Below are positions 16,349 through 23,020 of a DNA stretch of 23,110 nucleotides, piece after piece. Source of the DNA: an uncultured Altererythrobacter sp. (GTDB lineage Bacteria > Pseudomonadota > Alphaproteobacteria > Sphingomonadales > Sphingomonadaceae); the NCBI GenBank assembly GCA_938009055.1, contig CALLIO010000275.1, positions 1 to 23,110 on the forward strand. The letters run 5' to 3'. The notes beneath the pieces were generated by a model. The model did not search any database, was not told the origin of the DNA, and was given only the letters and a program-made list of their open reading frames with translations. The position numbers and the translations under genes are program-made. How positions within the stretch are numbered: position 1 is the stretch's first letter; each line of letters starts with the position of its first letter.

Positions 16349-16389
16349 AATGGGGTAAAATGGCTCGGAAACGGGCTGTTTTCCCCATT
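16349..16389. other. GAAA-capped intercistronic hairpin of about 18 base pairs
   Basis: On the + strand AATGGGG (16349-16355), a bulged T, and AAAATGGCTCG (16357-16367) pair with CGGGCTGTTTTCCCCATT (16372-16389) around the tetraloop GAAA (16368-16371). This gives 18 pairs, three of them G-T. No T run follows on the + strand, so it is not a standard terminator. On the - strand the following bases are only weakly T-rich. It likely affects mRNA processing or stability between the SPOR gene and nagZ. Confidence 0.6.
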
Positions 16390-16442
16390 GCCAGCAGGCC
16401 AAGAGCTTGCTCAAACAGCCGCATGGTGCGAGTTTTTTGACC

Positions 16443-17465
16443 ATGACACCGGCGATTTTCGGCATTGCAGGCGAAAGCCTGAATGATGAGGAGCGGGCCT
16501 TCTTCAAGGCGTGCGATCCCGCCGGCTATATCCTGTTCGCTCGCAATTGCGTCAGCCGCGATCAATTGCGTGCGTTGACTGATGATTTGCGAAGCATCCA
16601 CGGGCGCGAACGGACCTTTATCTCCATTGATCAGGAAGGCGGCCGCGTCGCGCGGATGAAGCCGCCGGAATGGGCTGCCTATCCCGCTGGTGAAGCGTTC
16701 GACCGGCTTTATGCTCAAGCACCGGCCAGCGCCATTGAAGCTGCCCGCGCCAACGCCCGCGCGATGGGGGCAGAATTGGCAAGCATGGGCATTACGGTCG
16801 ATTTTCACGCTCCGATGGATGTTCGCCGCCCTGAAACCGACAATGTAATCGGCGACCGCGCTTTGGGCAGCGATCCCGTGCAAGTCGCAGCATTGGGGCG
16901 CGCAGTGATCGATGGGATGGCAGAGGCGGGCGTTGCCGGATGCCTCAAACATATGCCCGGGCATGGCCGCGCAATGGCCGATAGCCACAAGGAATTGCCG
17001 ATTGTCGAGGCGAGCGATGAAGAGCTGGAGACAGACATTGCGCCCTTCCGCTCACTGGCTGAGCGCGCAACAATCGGGATGAGCGCGCATATTACATTCA
17101 CTGCTTGGGATGCCGAAAATCCTGCGACACAATCCGCCAAAGTGATCGACCAGATTATTCGCAAACGGATTGGCTTTGACGGACTGCTGCTTACGGATGA
17201 TATCGACATGCAGGCGCTCGACGGCTCGATTGCAGAGCGCTCGATCAAGGCTGTTGCGGCAGGCTGTGATATTGTGCTCAATTGCTGGGCGAAAATTCCC
17301 GATATGGAAGCAAGCGTAGAGGCTTTGCCGGATATCACGGCAGCGGCATCTGCTCGCTTGGAACGCGCGCTAGAAGTTGCAAGCGGCGCAGGCGATATGG
17401 CGCAGGCCAGCGAATGGCTTGCCAAACGCGATGCGCTGCTCGCATTGGTGGAGGAGGCAGCATGA
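16443..17465 (+). CDS. nagZ: Beta-N-acetylhexosaminidase NagZ (glycoside hydrolase family 3)
   Basis: A 340-residue cytosolic enzyme that removes N-acetylglucosamine from anhydro-muropeptides in peptidoglycan recycling. The family signature KHMPGHGRAMADSH (169-182) holds the NagZ Asp/His pair D180 and H182. The TDD of LLTDDIDM (251-253) holds the likely nucleophile. SIDQEGGRVARM (61-72) is the standard substrate-binding segment. The ATG at 16443 matches the family start (MTPAIFGIAG); a TTG at 16407 would add 12 unlikely residues. The ribosome binding site is weak. Its stop overlaps the scpA start by four bases (ATGA). Confidence 0.95.
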   Translation: MTPAIFGIAGESLNDEERAFFKACDPAGYILFARNCVSRDQLRALTDDLRSIHGRERTFISIDQEGGRVARMKPPEWAAYPAGEAFDRLYAQAPASAIEAARANARAMGAELASMGITVDFHAPMDVRRPETDNVIGDRALGSDPVQVAALGRAVIDGMAEAGVAGCLKHMPGHGRAMADSHKELPIVEASDEELETDIAPFRSLAERATIGMSAHITFTAWDAENPATQSAKVIDQIIRKRIGFDGLLLTDDIDMQALDGSIAERSIKAVAAGCDIVLNCWAKIPDMEASVEALPDITAAASARLERALEVASGAGDMAQASEWLAKRDALLALVEEAA

Positions 17466-18283
17466 GCGAAGAAGAGCTGATCCTCGATTTGCCAGCGGGC
17501 GAAGCCAAAGCTCCTTTGGATGACGATTGGGTCGGCATTGCCTCCGAACTGCCGAAGGATACCTCGAAGCTTTATGTTGAAGTTGAGGGTTGGGAAGGGC
17601 CGCTCGACCTCTTGCTTGATCTGGCAAGGCGGCAAAAAGTTGATCTGCGCCAAATTTCGATCCTCGCGTTGGTGGATCAATATCTTACCTATATCGAAGA
17701 GGCCGAGGCGCTAAAACTCGAGCTGGCCGCTGACTATCTGGTGATGGCAGCCTGGCTCGCTTTTCTTAAATCCTCGCTGCTTTTGCCCAAGGATGAGCAG
17801 GAAGATCCAAGCGCAGAGGAATTGGCATTGCGGCTGCAATTGCGGCTCGCACGGCTGGGCGCCATGCGCGAGGCCGCCGCGCGATTGATGGGGCGCGACA
17901 GGATCGGTCGCGATATCTTTACCCGCGGCGCGCCAGAAGGCCTCAGGATTGATCGCAAGACTCAATGGAAGAGCGACAGCTATGCGCTGATACAGGCTTA
18001 TGGTCAGGTGAAGGCGCGTACGGCTCCGAAAATCTACCACGTGTCCGACCGTCCGGTGATGACGCTCGACAGTGCGCTCGACCGTGTTTCTTCGATGCTG
18101 GGCGTGACGCTGGACTGGATGGATCTGCGCGACTTTCTGCCTCCGCATGCTGAGCCTGCTTTGCGCAAATCAGCGCTCGCCTCCAGCTTTGTGGCGGTGC
18201 TCGAACTTGCGAAAAATGGCACAGCGGAGCTGGAGCAGGATGATTGTTATGGCGCATTGCGAATCAGGCGGGTGCGACAATGA
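17462..18283 (+). CDS. scpA: Segregation and condensation protein A
   Basis: The 273-residue kleisin subunit of the Smc-ScpAB condensin. The N-terminal Smc-head-binding region is clear (VEGWEGPLDLLLDLARRQKV and ILALVDQYLTYIEE), as is the AADYLVMAAWLAFLKSSLLLP helix that follows. The C-terminal winged helix has SSFVAVLELAKNG. GGAGGAGG in the end of nagZ gives a strong ribosome binding site for the ATG at 17462. Four-base ATGA overlaps with nagZ upstream and scpB downstream show tight coupling. A longer open frame from 17282 overlaps nagZ and is spurious. Confidence 0.95.
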   Translation: MSEEELILDLPAGEAKAPLDDDWVGIASELPKDTSKLYVEVEGWEGPLDLLLDLARRQKVDLRQISILALVDQYLTYIEEAEALKLELAADYLVMAAWLAFLKSSLLLPKDEQEDPSAEELALRLQLRLARLGAMREAAARLMGRDRIGRDIFTRGAPEGLRIDRKTQWKSDSYALIQAYGQVKARTAPKIYHVSDRPVMTLDSALDRVSSMLGVTLDWMDLRDFLPPHAEPALRKSALASSFVAVLELAKNGTAELEQDDCYGALRIRRVRQ

Positions 18284-18984
18284 GCGAGACCAATCCTCCT
18301 GAACTGGACGATGTGCTGCGCGCTGTTGAGGCGACCTTGTTTGCCAGCGAAGAGCCGATGACAGTCGATGCGCTGGCCGGACATCTGGGCGATCTGGAGA
18401 AGAGCGCAGTGCGCGATGCTCTGGCCGAATTGGGCGCGCATTACGAAAAGCGCGGCATTCAGCTCGTCGAGCGCGGCAAGCGCTGGCATTTCGAAACGGC
18501 GGCCGATCTGGCGCATATCCTTCGCCGCGAGCGTGAACAGGTGCGCCGTTTGAGCCGTGCGGCGACAGAAGTCCTCGCTATTATTGCGTATCACGAGCCG
18601 GTTAGCCGCGCCGAGATTGAGGCCATTCGCGGCGTTCAAACCGCCAAGGGCACGCTCGATGTGCTTATGGAAGCGGGCTGGATCAAGCTGGCTGGCCGGC
18701 GCGAAGTTCCCGGACGCCCGGTGATTTATGCGACAACGCCCGAATTCCTCGACCACTTCGGGCTGGGATCAAGGCGCGATCTGCCCGGCATTGATGAGCT
18801 GAAAGCGACGGGCCTGCTTGACCCGGTTGACGACGCGTTTGAGGCGCTGATGGGTGATGATGACCCTGACAATGCAGATGAAGAAGGCGGTGAAGGCGAG
18901 GAGGAAACGTCTGCGTTGGAGGGTGATCCGGAAGACCAGTCTGAGGGTGATGCAGAAGAATCTGACGCTGCAACGAATGCCTGA
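18280..18984 (+). CDS. scpB: Segregation and condensation protein B
   Basis: The 234-residue winged-helix partner of ScpA. The first winged helix begins LDDVLRAVEATLFASEEPM (9-27). The second holds the family signature ATEVLAIIAYHEPVSRAEIE followed by IRGV. The last 45 residues or so are strongly acidic (DDDPDNADEEGGEGEEE), a low-complexity tail not needed for the fold. It overlaps scpA by four bases. The preferred start is the ATG at 18280. The stop is 59 bases before tatA. Confidence 0.95.
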   Translation: MSETNPPELDDVLRAVEATLFASEEPMTVDALAGHLGDLEKSAVRDALAELGAHYEKRGIQLVERGKRWHFETAADLAHILRREREQVRRLSRAATEVLAIIAYHEPVSRAEIEAIRGVQTAKGTLDVLMEAGWIKLAGRREVPGRPVIYATTPEFLDHFGLGSRRDLPGIDELKATGLLDPVDDAFEALMGDDDPDNADEEGGEGEEETSALEGDPEDQSEGDAEESDAATNA

Positions 18985-19043
18985 CTAGCGTTCCTGCGTT
19001 CCCATCCCTATATTGGGCACTTAGCTTTTAAGAGAGAGTACGC

Positions 19044-19283
19044 ATGGGCGGTATCGGAATCTGGCAAATCGCAATCGTTGGGCTGATCGTGCTCATCCTA
19101 TTCGGGCGCGGTCGCATCTCAGAGATGATGGGTGATTTCGGCAAGGGAATCAACAGTTTCAAGAAGGGTATGAGCGAAGAAGTGGATGGATCTGAACCCT
19201 CCAAATCCGCCGCTCAGATCGAGCCGTCAAAGGGCGAAACGCCTGCTGCTGAGGCCAAGGATAGCGCCAAGAAGGCGGATTGA
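19044..19283 (+). CDS. tatA: Twin-arginine translocase subunit TatA
   Basis: A 79-residue protein of the Tat export pore. A short periplasmic N-terminus and one membrane helix (about 5-20, GIWQIAIVGLIVLILF) are followed by the hinge FGRGRISEMMGDFGKGINSFKKGM, an amphipathic helix with the conserved FG and the TatA-type DFGKGINSFKKG. The tail is charged and unstructured. AAGAGAGAG lies upstream of the ATG. A TATATT at 19009-19014 could be a -10 box for a promoter between scpB and tatA, but no matching -35 is seen. tatB follows after 29 bases. Confidence 0.96.
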   Translation: MGGIGIWQIAIVGLIVLILFGRGRISEMMGDFGKGINSFKKGMSEEVDGSEPSKSAAQIEPSKGETPAAEAKDSAKKAD

Positions 19284-19312
19284 GCCGCTAGGCCAGCGCA
19301 GGATAAGCAACC

Positions 19313-19735
19313 ATGTTTGATCTCGGCGCGGCAGAACTTCTCGTAATCGTCATCGTGGCGGTCATTGTGATCGGCCCCAAAGATATGCCGATGGCGCTGC
19401 GCACGGCGGGCCGTTGGATTGGCAAGGTCCGGCGCGTTTCCGGCCATTTTCGCAGCGGTCTCGATTCCATGATCCGCGAGGCGGAACTGGAAGAGATGGA
19501 GAAGAAGTGGAAAGAGCAGAACGAGGCGATCATGGCGAAAGCGCCAAGCCTTTCTGCCGAAGCCGCTTTGGATGCCGATGACCCGGCCCCTGATTGGGAT
19601 AGCGAGATGACCGGGCCTGCTTCTCCGTCCGATGGAACGCCAGATGCATCGACCGCCAATGCGGGGGTAAGTCCAGATGCGGCTGCTGATACAGGTGGAA
19701 ACGCGACTGACAATCCCGACAGCGGGAAGGATTAG
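19313..19735 (+). CDS. tatB: Twin-arginine translocase subunit TatB
   Basis: The 140-residue Tat substrate-receptor subunit. It starts MFDLGAAELLVIVIVAVIVIGPKDMP: the conserved glutamate in the membrane helix (E8) and GPKDMP after it are TatB hallmarks. An amphipathic helix and a charged helix (about 35-75, EELEEMEKKWKEQ-like) follow, then a long Asp/Ala/Ser/Pro-rich tail (80-140). AGGA lies upstream of the ATG. It stands between tatA and tatC, with 11 bases to tatC. Confidence 0.95.
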   Translation: MFDLGAAELLVIVIVAVIVIGPKDMPMALRTAGRWIGKVRRVSGHFRSGLDSMIREAELEEMEKKWKEQNEAIMAKAPSLSAEAALDADDPAPDWDSEMTGPASPSDGTPDASTANAGVSPDAAADTGGNATDNPDSGKD

Positions 19736-19746
19736 AAGCCCCTGCT

Positions 19747-20571
19747 ATGCCGATCGATCTTCGCGACATTGACGAGACACAGGCTCCGCTGCTCGACCAT
19801 CTGATCGAGCTGCGCACGCGTCTCTTGCGCGCGATTGTTGCGCTGTTGATCGGGTTTGGCATCTGCTTCTATTTCGCAGAAGACATTTTTGGTTTTCTGG
19901 TGCGGCCGCTCACCGCTGCATTCGAAGACGGGCAGGGCAAACTCATATACACTCAGCTTTACGAGGCCTTTTTCGTTGAGCTTAAGGTCGCGCTGTTTGC
20001 GGGCTTTTTCTTCAGTTTTCCGATCATTGCGAACCAAATGTGGGCGTTCATAGCGCCCGGACTTTACGCAAAAGAGAAGAAGGCGTTCTTGCCATTTCTG
20101 ATCGCGACGCCGTTGTTGTTCACAGCTGGTGCTTCGCTGGCCTATTTCGTGGTTATGCCCACGGCATTTCGCTGGTTCCTTGGATTTGAAGGGCAAGTCG
20201 GCGGATTGGACATTGAGGCATTGCCGGGCACGGGCAACTATCTCGGCCTTGTCATGCAGTTCATCCTTGCTTTCGGGATCACATTCCTGCTGCCGGTCTT
20301 GCTACTACTTTTGAGCCGCGCAGGTATAGTCACGCGCGAACAGCTGATTTCCGCGCGGCGCTATGTCATCGTGGGCGTGGTTGCATTGGCAGCGATTGTT
20401 ACGCCGCCTGATCCCGGATCGCAGCTGATCCTGGCGGTGCCGCTGCTCTTGCTTTTCGAAGGATCGCTAATCTTGATGCGCTTTCAAAAGCCGATCGTTT
20501 ACGGCAGCGAGGAAGAGGATGAGGCGAGCCTGGATGATGCGGGTGACGCGGAGCTGGTCGAGGGCGATTAA
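19747..20571 (+). CDS. tatC: Twin-arginine translocase subunit TatC
   Basis: The 274-residue polytopic inner-membrane receptor of the Tat pathway, with six membrane segments. The N-terminal signature LLDHLIELRTRLLR (15-28) forms part of the twin-arginine signal binding site. The first periplasmic loop and the helix with YEAFFVELKVALF carry the conserved glutamate. GLYAKEKKAFLPF matches the family loop. A 20-residue acidic tail (GSEEEDEASLDDAGDAEL) follows the last helix. Last gene of the tatABC operon; the nearest hairpin downstream is at 20640-20660. Confidence 0.97.
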   Translation: MPIDLRDIDETQAPLLDHLIELRTRLLRAIVALLIGFGICFYFAEDIFGFLVRPLTAAFEDGQGKLIYTQLYEAFFVELKVALFAGFFFSFPIIANQMWAFIAPGLYAKEKKAFLPFLIATPLLFTAGASLAYFVVMPTAFRWFLGFEGQVGGLDIEALPGTGNYLGLVMQFILAFGITFLLPVLLLLLSRAGIVTREQLISARRYVIVGVVALAAIVTPPDPGSQLILAVPLLLLFEGSLILMRFQKPIVYGSEEEDEASLDDAGDAELVEGD

Positions 20572-20633
20572 TGCCTGCCACTTGGCGCGGCCAAAATTTC
20601 CGAGATAGCGACAATCGCAATTGCGACAGGCAC

Positions 20634-20660
20634 AAAAAAGGGGCTCCGCAATGGAGCCCC
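20634..20660 (-). terminator. Rho-independent terminator of the small exported-peptide gene
   Basis: The perfect eight-base-pair stem GGGGCTCC (20640-20647) with GGAGCCCC (20653-20660) has a five-base loop. On the - strand it is followed by TTTTTT (complement of 20634-20639). It ends the gene at 20696-20917. On the + strand the following bases are TAAATTGTTT, so it might also weakly end the tat transcript. Confidence 0.88.
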
Positions 20661-20695
20661 TAAATTGTTTCACTGAACTTCAGCGTGTGCTGAAA

Positions 20696-20917
20696 TCAGG
20701 CGCTGATTGGTTCGTCGTCGCCGCCATCAGCAGCAATAACGATACCAGCGATGATAGCTGCAGCAGCGAGAAGTGCGATCAGGAGACCTGATTCACCTTC
20801 GAGTTCGCTCTGACCTTCAACAGGAGCAACAGCTTGAGCTGAAGCGATTTCAGCAACTGCTGGTGATGCTGCGAGTGAGATAGCTGCAGTAGCAACTGCA
20901 AAATTACGGAACTTCAT
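20696..20917 (-). CDS. Small exported or membrane-anchored peptide of unknown function
   Basis: A 73-residue protein. The signal peptide MKFRNFAVATAAISLAASPA is followed by possible cleavage sites after A22 (AVA) or A27 (ASA). A short polar segment (28-42), one very hydrophobic helix (about 44-63, LLIALLAAAAIIAGIVIAA) and an acidic tail GGDDEPISA follow. The ATG at 20917 was chosen because AAGGAG stands eight bases upstream and the signal peptide begins there; the frame runs open to 20989 without support. A perfect terminator follows the stop. I recall similar short proteins ending in a D/E-x-P-x-S motif in sphingomonads but know of no function. Strong signals suggest high expression. Confidence 0.8.
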   Translation of the reverse strand: MKFRNFAVATAAISLAASPAVAEIASAQAVAPVEGQSELEGESGLLIALLAAAAIIAGIVIAADGGDDEPISA

Positions 20918-21340
20918 TTTTGTTCTCCTTAGGAGCTCTTTTTTGGTTGAGCTCGCATTAGGCCAGCTTTTCGCCCGACACAAGCCCATTTTTGTCTCAC
21001 AACTTTACAATCTCAAATCAGCAATGGCCCTTCAGGACAAATACTTAGTCGAGGCTGCGCCGTTGCGCTTAGTCTTTTTAACGTTCTGACTTCGGCTTCT
21101 GACTTTCGCCAGAAAAAGCAGCCAATGCGCTGTAACACCACTATATTTTGGACTTTCGCGCCTTTTCAGACGCTGATTATCCTACCACCCGACAAACACT
21201 ATGCCGCCTTTTCATTACAAGTAAACGACAAACTCGTGTTTGAGCTGGTGCCTCTAGACTTTCCAAGCTTAACAGGGGGTAAATAGCGACGAATTGATCG
21301 CCAGTCTGTCAAATTGTTGCCGCACTGCAACATCGCGAGG
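20918..21340. other. Non-coding region upstream of the small peptide gene
   Basis: 423 bases with no credible gene on either strand. Near the peptide gene, two GAGCTC boxes (20933-20938 and 20949-20954) can pair around a 10-base loop just upstream of its ribosome binding site. A candidate - strand promoter is TTGTGT, 17 bases, TAATGC (about 20979-20957 reversed); it is weak. Further on, TTCTGACTTCGGC (21084-21096) is nearly repeated at 21097-21110, GACTTTC recurs at 21101, 21151 and 21257, and CGCCTTTTCA recurs at 21159 and 21205. The region also contains the 3' flank of the amidohydrolase gene with a weak hairpin (21315-21332). Confidence 0.5.
21315..21332 (-). terminator. Possible weak terminator after the amidohydrolase gene
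   Basis: TGTTGC (21315-21320) pairs with GCAACA (21327-21332) around six bases, just after the stop of the amidohydrolase on the - strand. Only ATTT follows, so termination would be weak or need Rho. Confidence 0.3.
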
Positions 21341-23020
21341 TCATTTCGCGGCTTGCGAATCAAAGACTTTTACGCCGCCGACCCAAGTTTGAGCGACATT
21401 CGTGCCCCTGATTTCGGCAGGCGATGCAAGGAAGGGGTCGCGGTCAACGAGCACAAAGTCGGCGCGTTCACCCGCCACCAACCGTCCAAACCGCCCGTCT
21501 GCAAAACCGGCAAAGGCCGCATCGACGGTGAAAGCCTTGAGTGCTTCGATGCGCGAAATTGCCTCTGCTGCACGCCATCCGCCAAACGGTTCGCCATTCT
21601 CATCAGTCCGGCTGATTGCCACTGCCATGCCGGCCCACGGATCTGGCCGCTCAACCGGAGCATCCGACCCAAACGCCAGCCGCGCGCCTGCTGCGGCAAT
21701 CGAGCGCCAGGCATAAGCACCGCCAAGCCGATTGGGGCCCAGCCGCGCCTCTGCCATCAAACGGTCCGAGGTTTGATGCACTGGTTGCATAGAGGCGATA
21801 ATCCCGTGCTTGCCGAAAGAGGCGATGTCCGCCGGATCGACAATCTGCGCATGTTCGACCCGCCATCTGCGGTCGCCCTTGTAAGAATCGCTCAGACTAT
21901 CGACGGCAGACAGAATATCGGCATTGGCCTGGTCACCGATCGCGTGGACGGCCAGCTGGAAATTGTCGAGCGCCGCGCGGCTCATCAGATTGCGCAGTTG
22001 AGTGGATGACAGCAGCGGCAGGCCCGTGTTGCTCGGCTCATCTTCATAGGGCCGCTTCAGTACAGCGCCGCGCGATCCCAAGGCTCCATCGAGGTAAAGC
22101 TTGACCCCGTTCATCCGCAATTTGTCGTTATAAAGCCACGGGGTTGGACCGGGCCCGGCAACCAGTGTCATCGTGTCGACATCGGTGGCGTAAGACATGA
22201 TGCGCAAGGTCAGCGTGCCATTGTCTCCGGCGCGGCGGAAGGTGTTCCAATGCTCTGCCGATGTGCCCATATCGGCGACGGCTGTGATTCCGAAACTGTG
22301 GAGGAAATCCTGCGCTTTTCGCAGCGCCAGATCATTCTCAACCGCGCGCGGGGCGGGGATGGCTTTGCGCACAAGCCCCTCGGCTGCATCGACGAAGATC
22401 CCGCTCGGCTCGCGCGATCCGGCCAAGCGGATAATCCGCCCGCCTTCGGGGGGCAGTGCGTTGGCATCAACGCTGGCGGCCTTCATCGCGGCGCTATTGG
22501 CCCATCCGGCATGGCCATCGACGCGCTCAAGATAGGTCGGACGGTTCCCGGTAACAGCATCGAGTTCAGCCGCCGTCGGGAAGCGTCCAAGTCCCCACTT
22601 TTCCTGATTCCAGCCGCGGCCCAAAATCCACGGGCGCGAAGGGTTCGCATCGGCAAAGGCTTTGACCGCAGCCAGCGCTTCTTCAAGTGAATTGGTTTGC
22701 GACAGATCAAGGATCAGCGCGCCAAATCCGATTCCCATCACATGGACATGGGCATCAATCATGCCCGGCAGCATCACCTTGCCACCGCCATCTTCCTGAA
22801 AGTCGATGTCACGCGGGCGCTCCTCGCCGCTTTTGAGCACTTGGCGTATGCGCCCATCATCGTCGATCACGAGGCCGGTGAAACGCTCCAACTCACCAGT
22901 TTCGCCAATCGTTATGCCTTCGACATTTTCGATCAAAGTGTCGGCATGAGCAGGGGCAGCGTTGAACACAGCTGCTGATCCAAGCAGGGCCAAGAGAGGC
23001 GTTGAGAGCGAACGGATCAT
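21341..23020 (-). CDS. Secreted YtcJ-like metal-dependent amidohydrolase
   Basis: A 559-residue protein with a signal peptide (MIRSLSTPLLALLGSAAVFN, cleavage likely after AHA near residue 26), so the enzyme acts in the periplasm or outside. It belongs to the amidohydrolase 3 / YtcJ group: PGMIDAHVHVMG carries the metal pair H91 and H93. Later family elements are GVKLYLDGALGSRGA, AVHAIGDQAN, RVEHAQIV and FGSDAPVE, supplying the remaining metal and catalytic residues. The substrate is unknown; relatives act on amides and cyclic imides. Its ATG overlaps the upstream stop by four bases (ATGA), so it is coupled to the oxidoreductase-like gene. Confidence 0.9.
   Translation of the reverse strand: MIRSLSTPLLALLGSAAVFNAAPAHADTLIENVEGITIGETGELERFTGLVIDDDGRIRQVLKSGEERPRDIDFQEDGGGKVMLPGMIDAHVHVMGIGFGALILDLSQTNSLEEALAAVKAFADANPSRPWILGRGWNQEKWGLGRFPTAAELDAVTGNRPTYLERVDGHAGWANSAAMKAASVDANALPPEGGRIIRLAGSREPSGIFVDAAEGLVRKAIPAPRAVENDLALRKAQDFLHSFGITAVADMGTSAEHWNTFRRAGDNGTLTLRIMSYATDVDTMTLVAGPGPTPWLYNDKLRMNGVKLYLDGALGSRGAVLKRPYEDEPSNTGLPLLSSTQLRNLMSRAALDNFQLAVHAIGDQANADILSAVDSLSDSYKGDRRWRVEHAQIVDPADIASFGKHGIIASMQPVHQTSDRLMAEARLGPNRLGGAYAWRSIAAAGARLAFGSDAPVERPDPWAGMAVAISRTDENGEPFGGWRAAEAISRIEALKAFTVDAAFAGFADGRFGRLVAGERADFVLVDRDPFLASPAEIRGTNVAQTWVGGVKVFDSQAAK

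Noticed and set aside
16340..16361. TTGACA followed by two TAAAAT boxes before nagZ as a promoter
   Set aside because: The boxes are immediately adjacent and 10 bases away, not 16-18; the sequence is better explained by the hairpin.
17282..17461. A 60-residue N-terminal extension of scpA
   Set aside because: It lies inside nagZ in another frame, and a strong ribosome binding site supports the ATG at 17462.
20582..20599. TTGGC/GCCAA hairpin just after tatC as a terminator
   Set aside because: Only five base pairs with a three-base loop and just three T's after it; too weak to call.
21314..22009. A 231-codon open frame on the + strand
   Set aside because: It is mostly antisense to the amidohydrolase, Cys/Arg/Pro-rich in a way typical of shadow frames, with no start signals.
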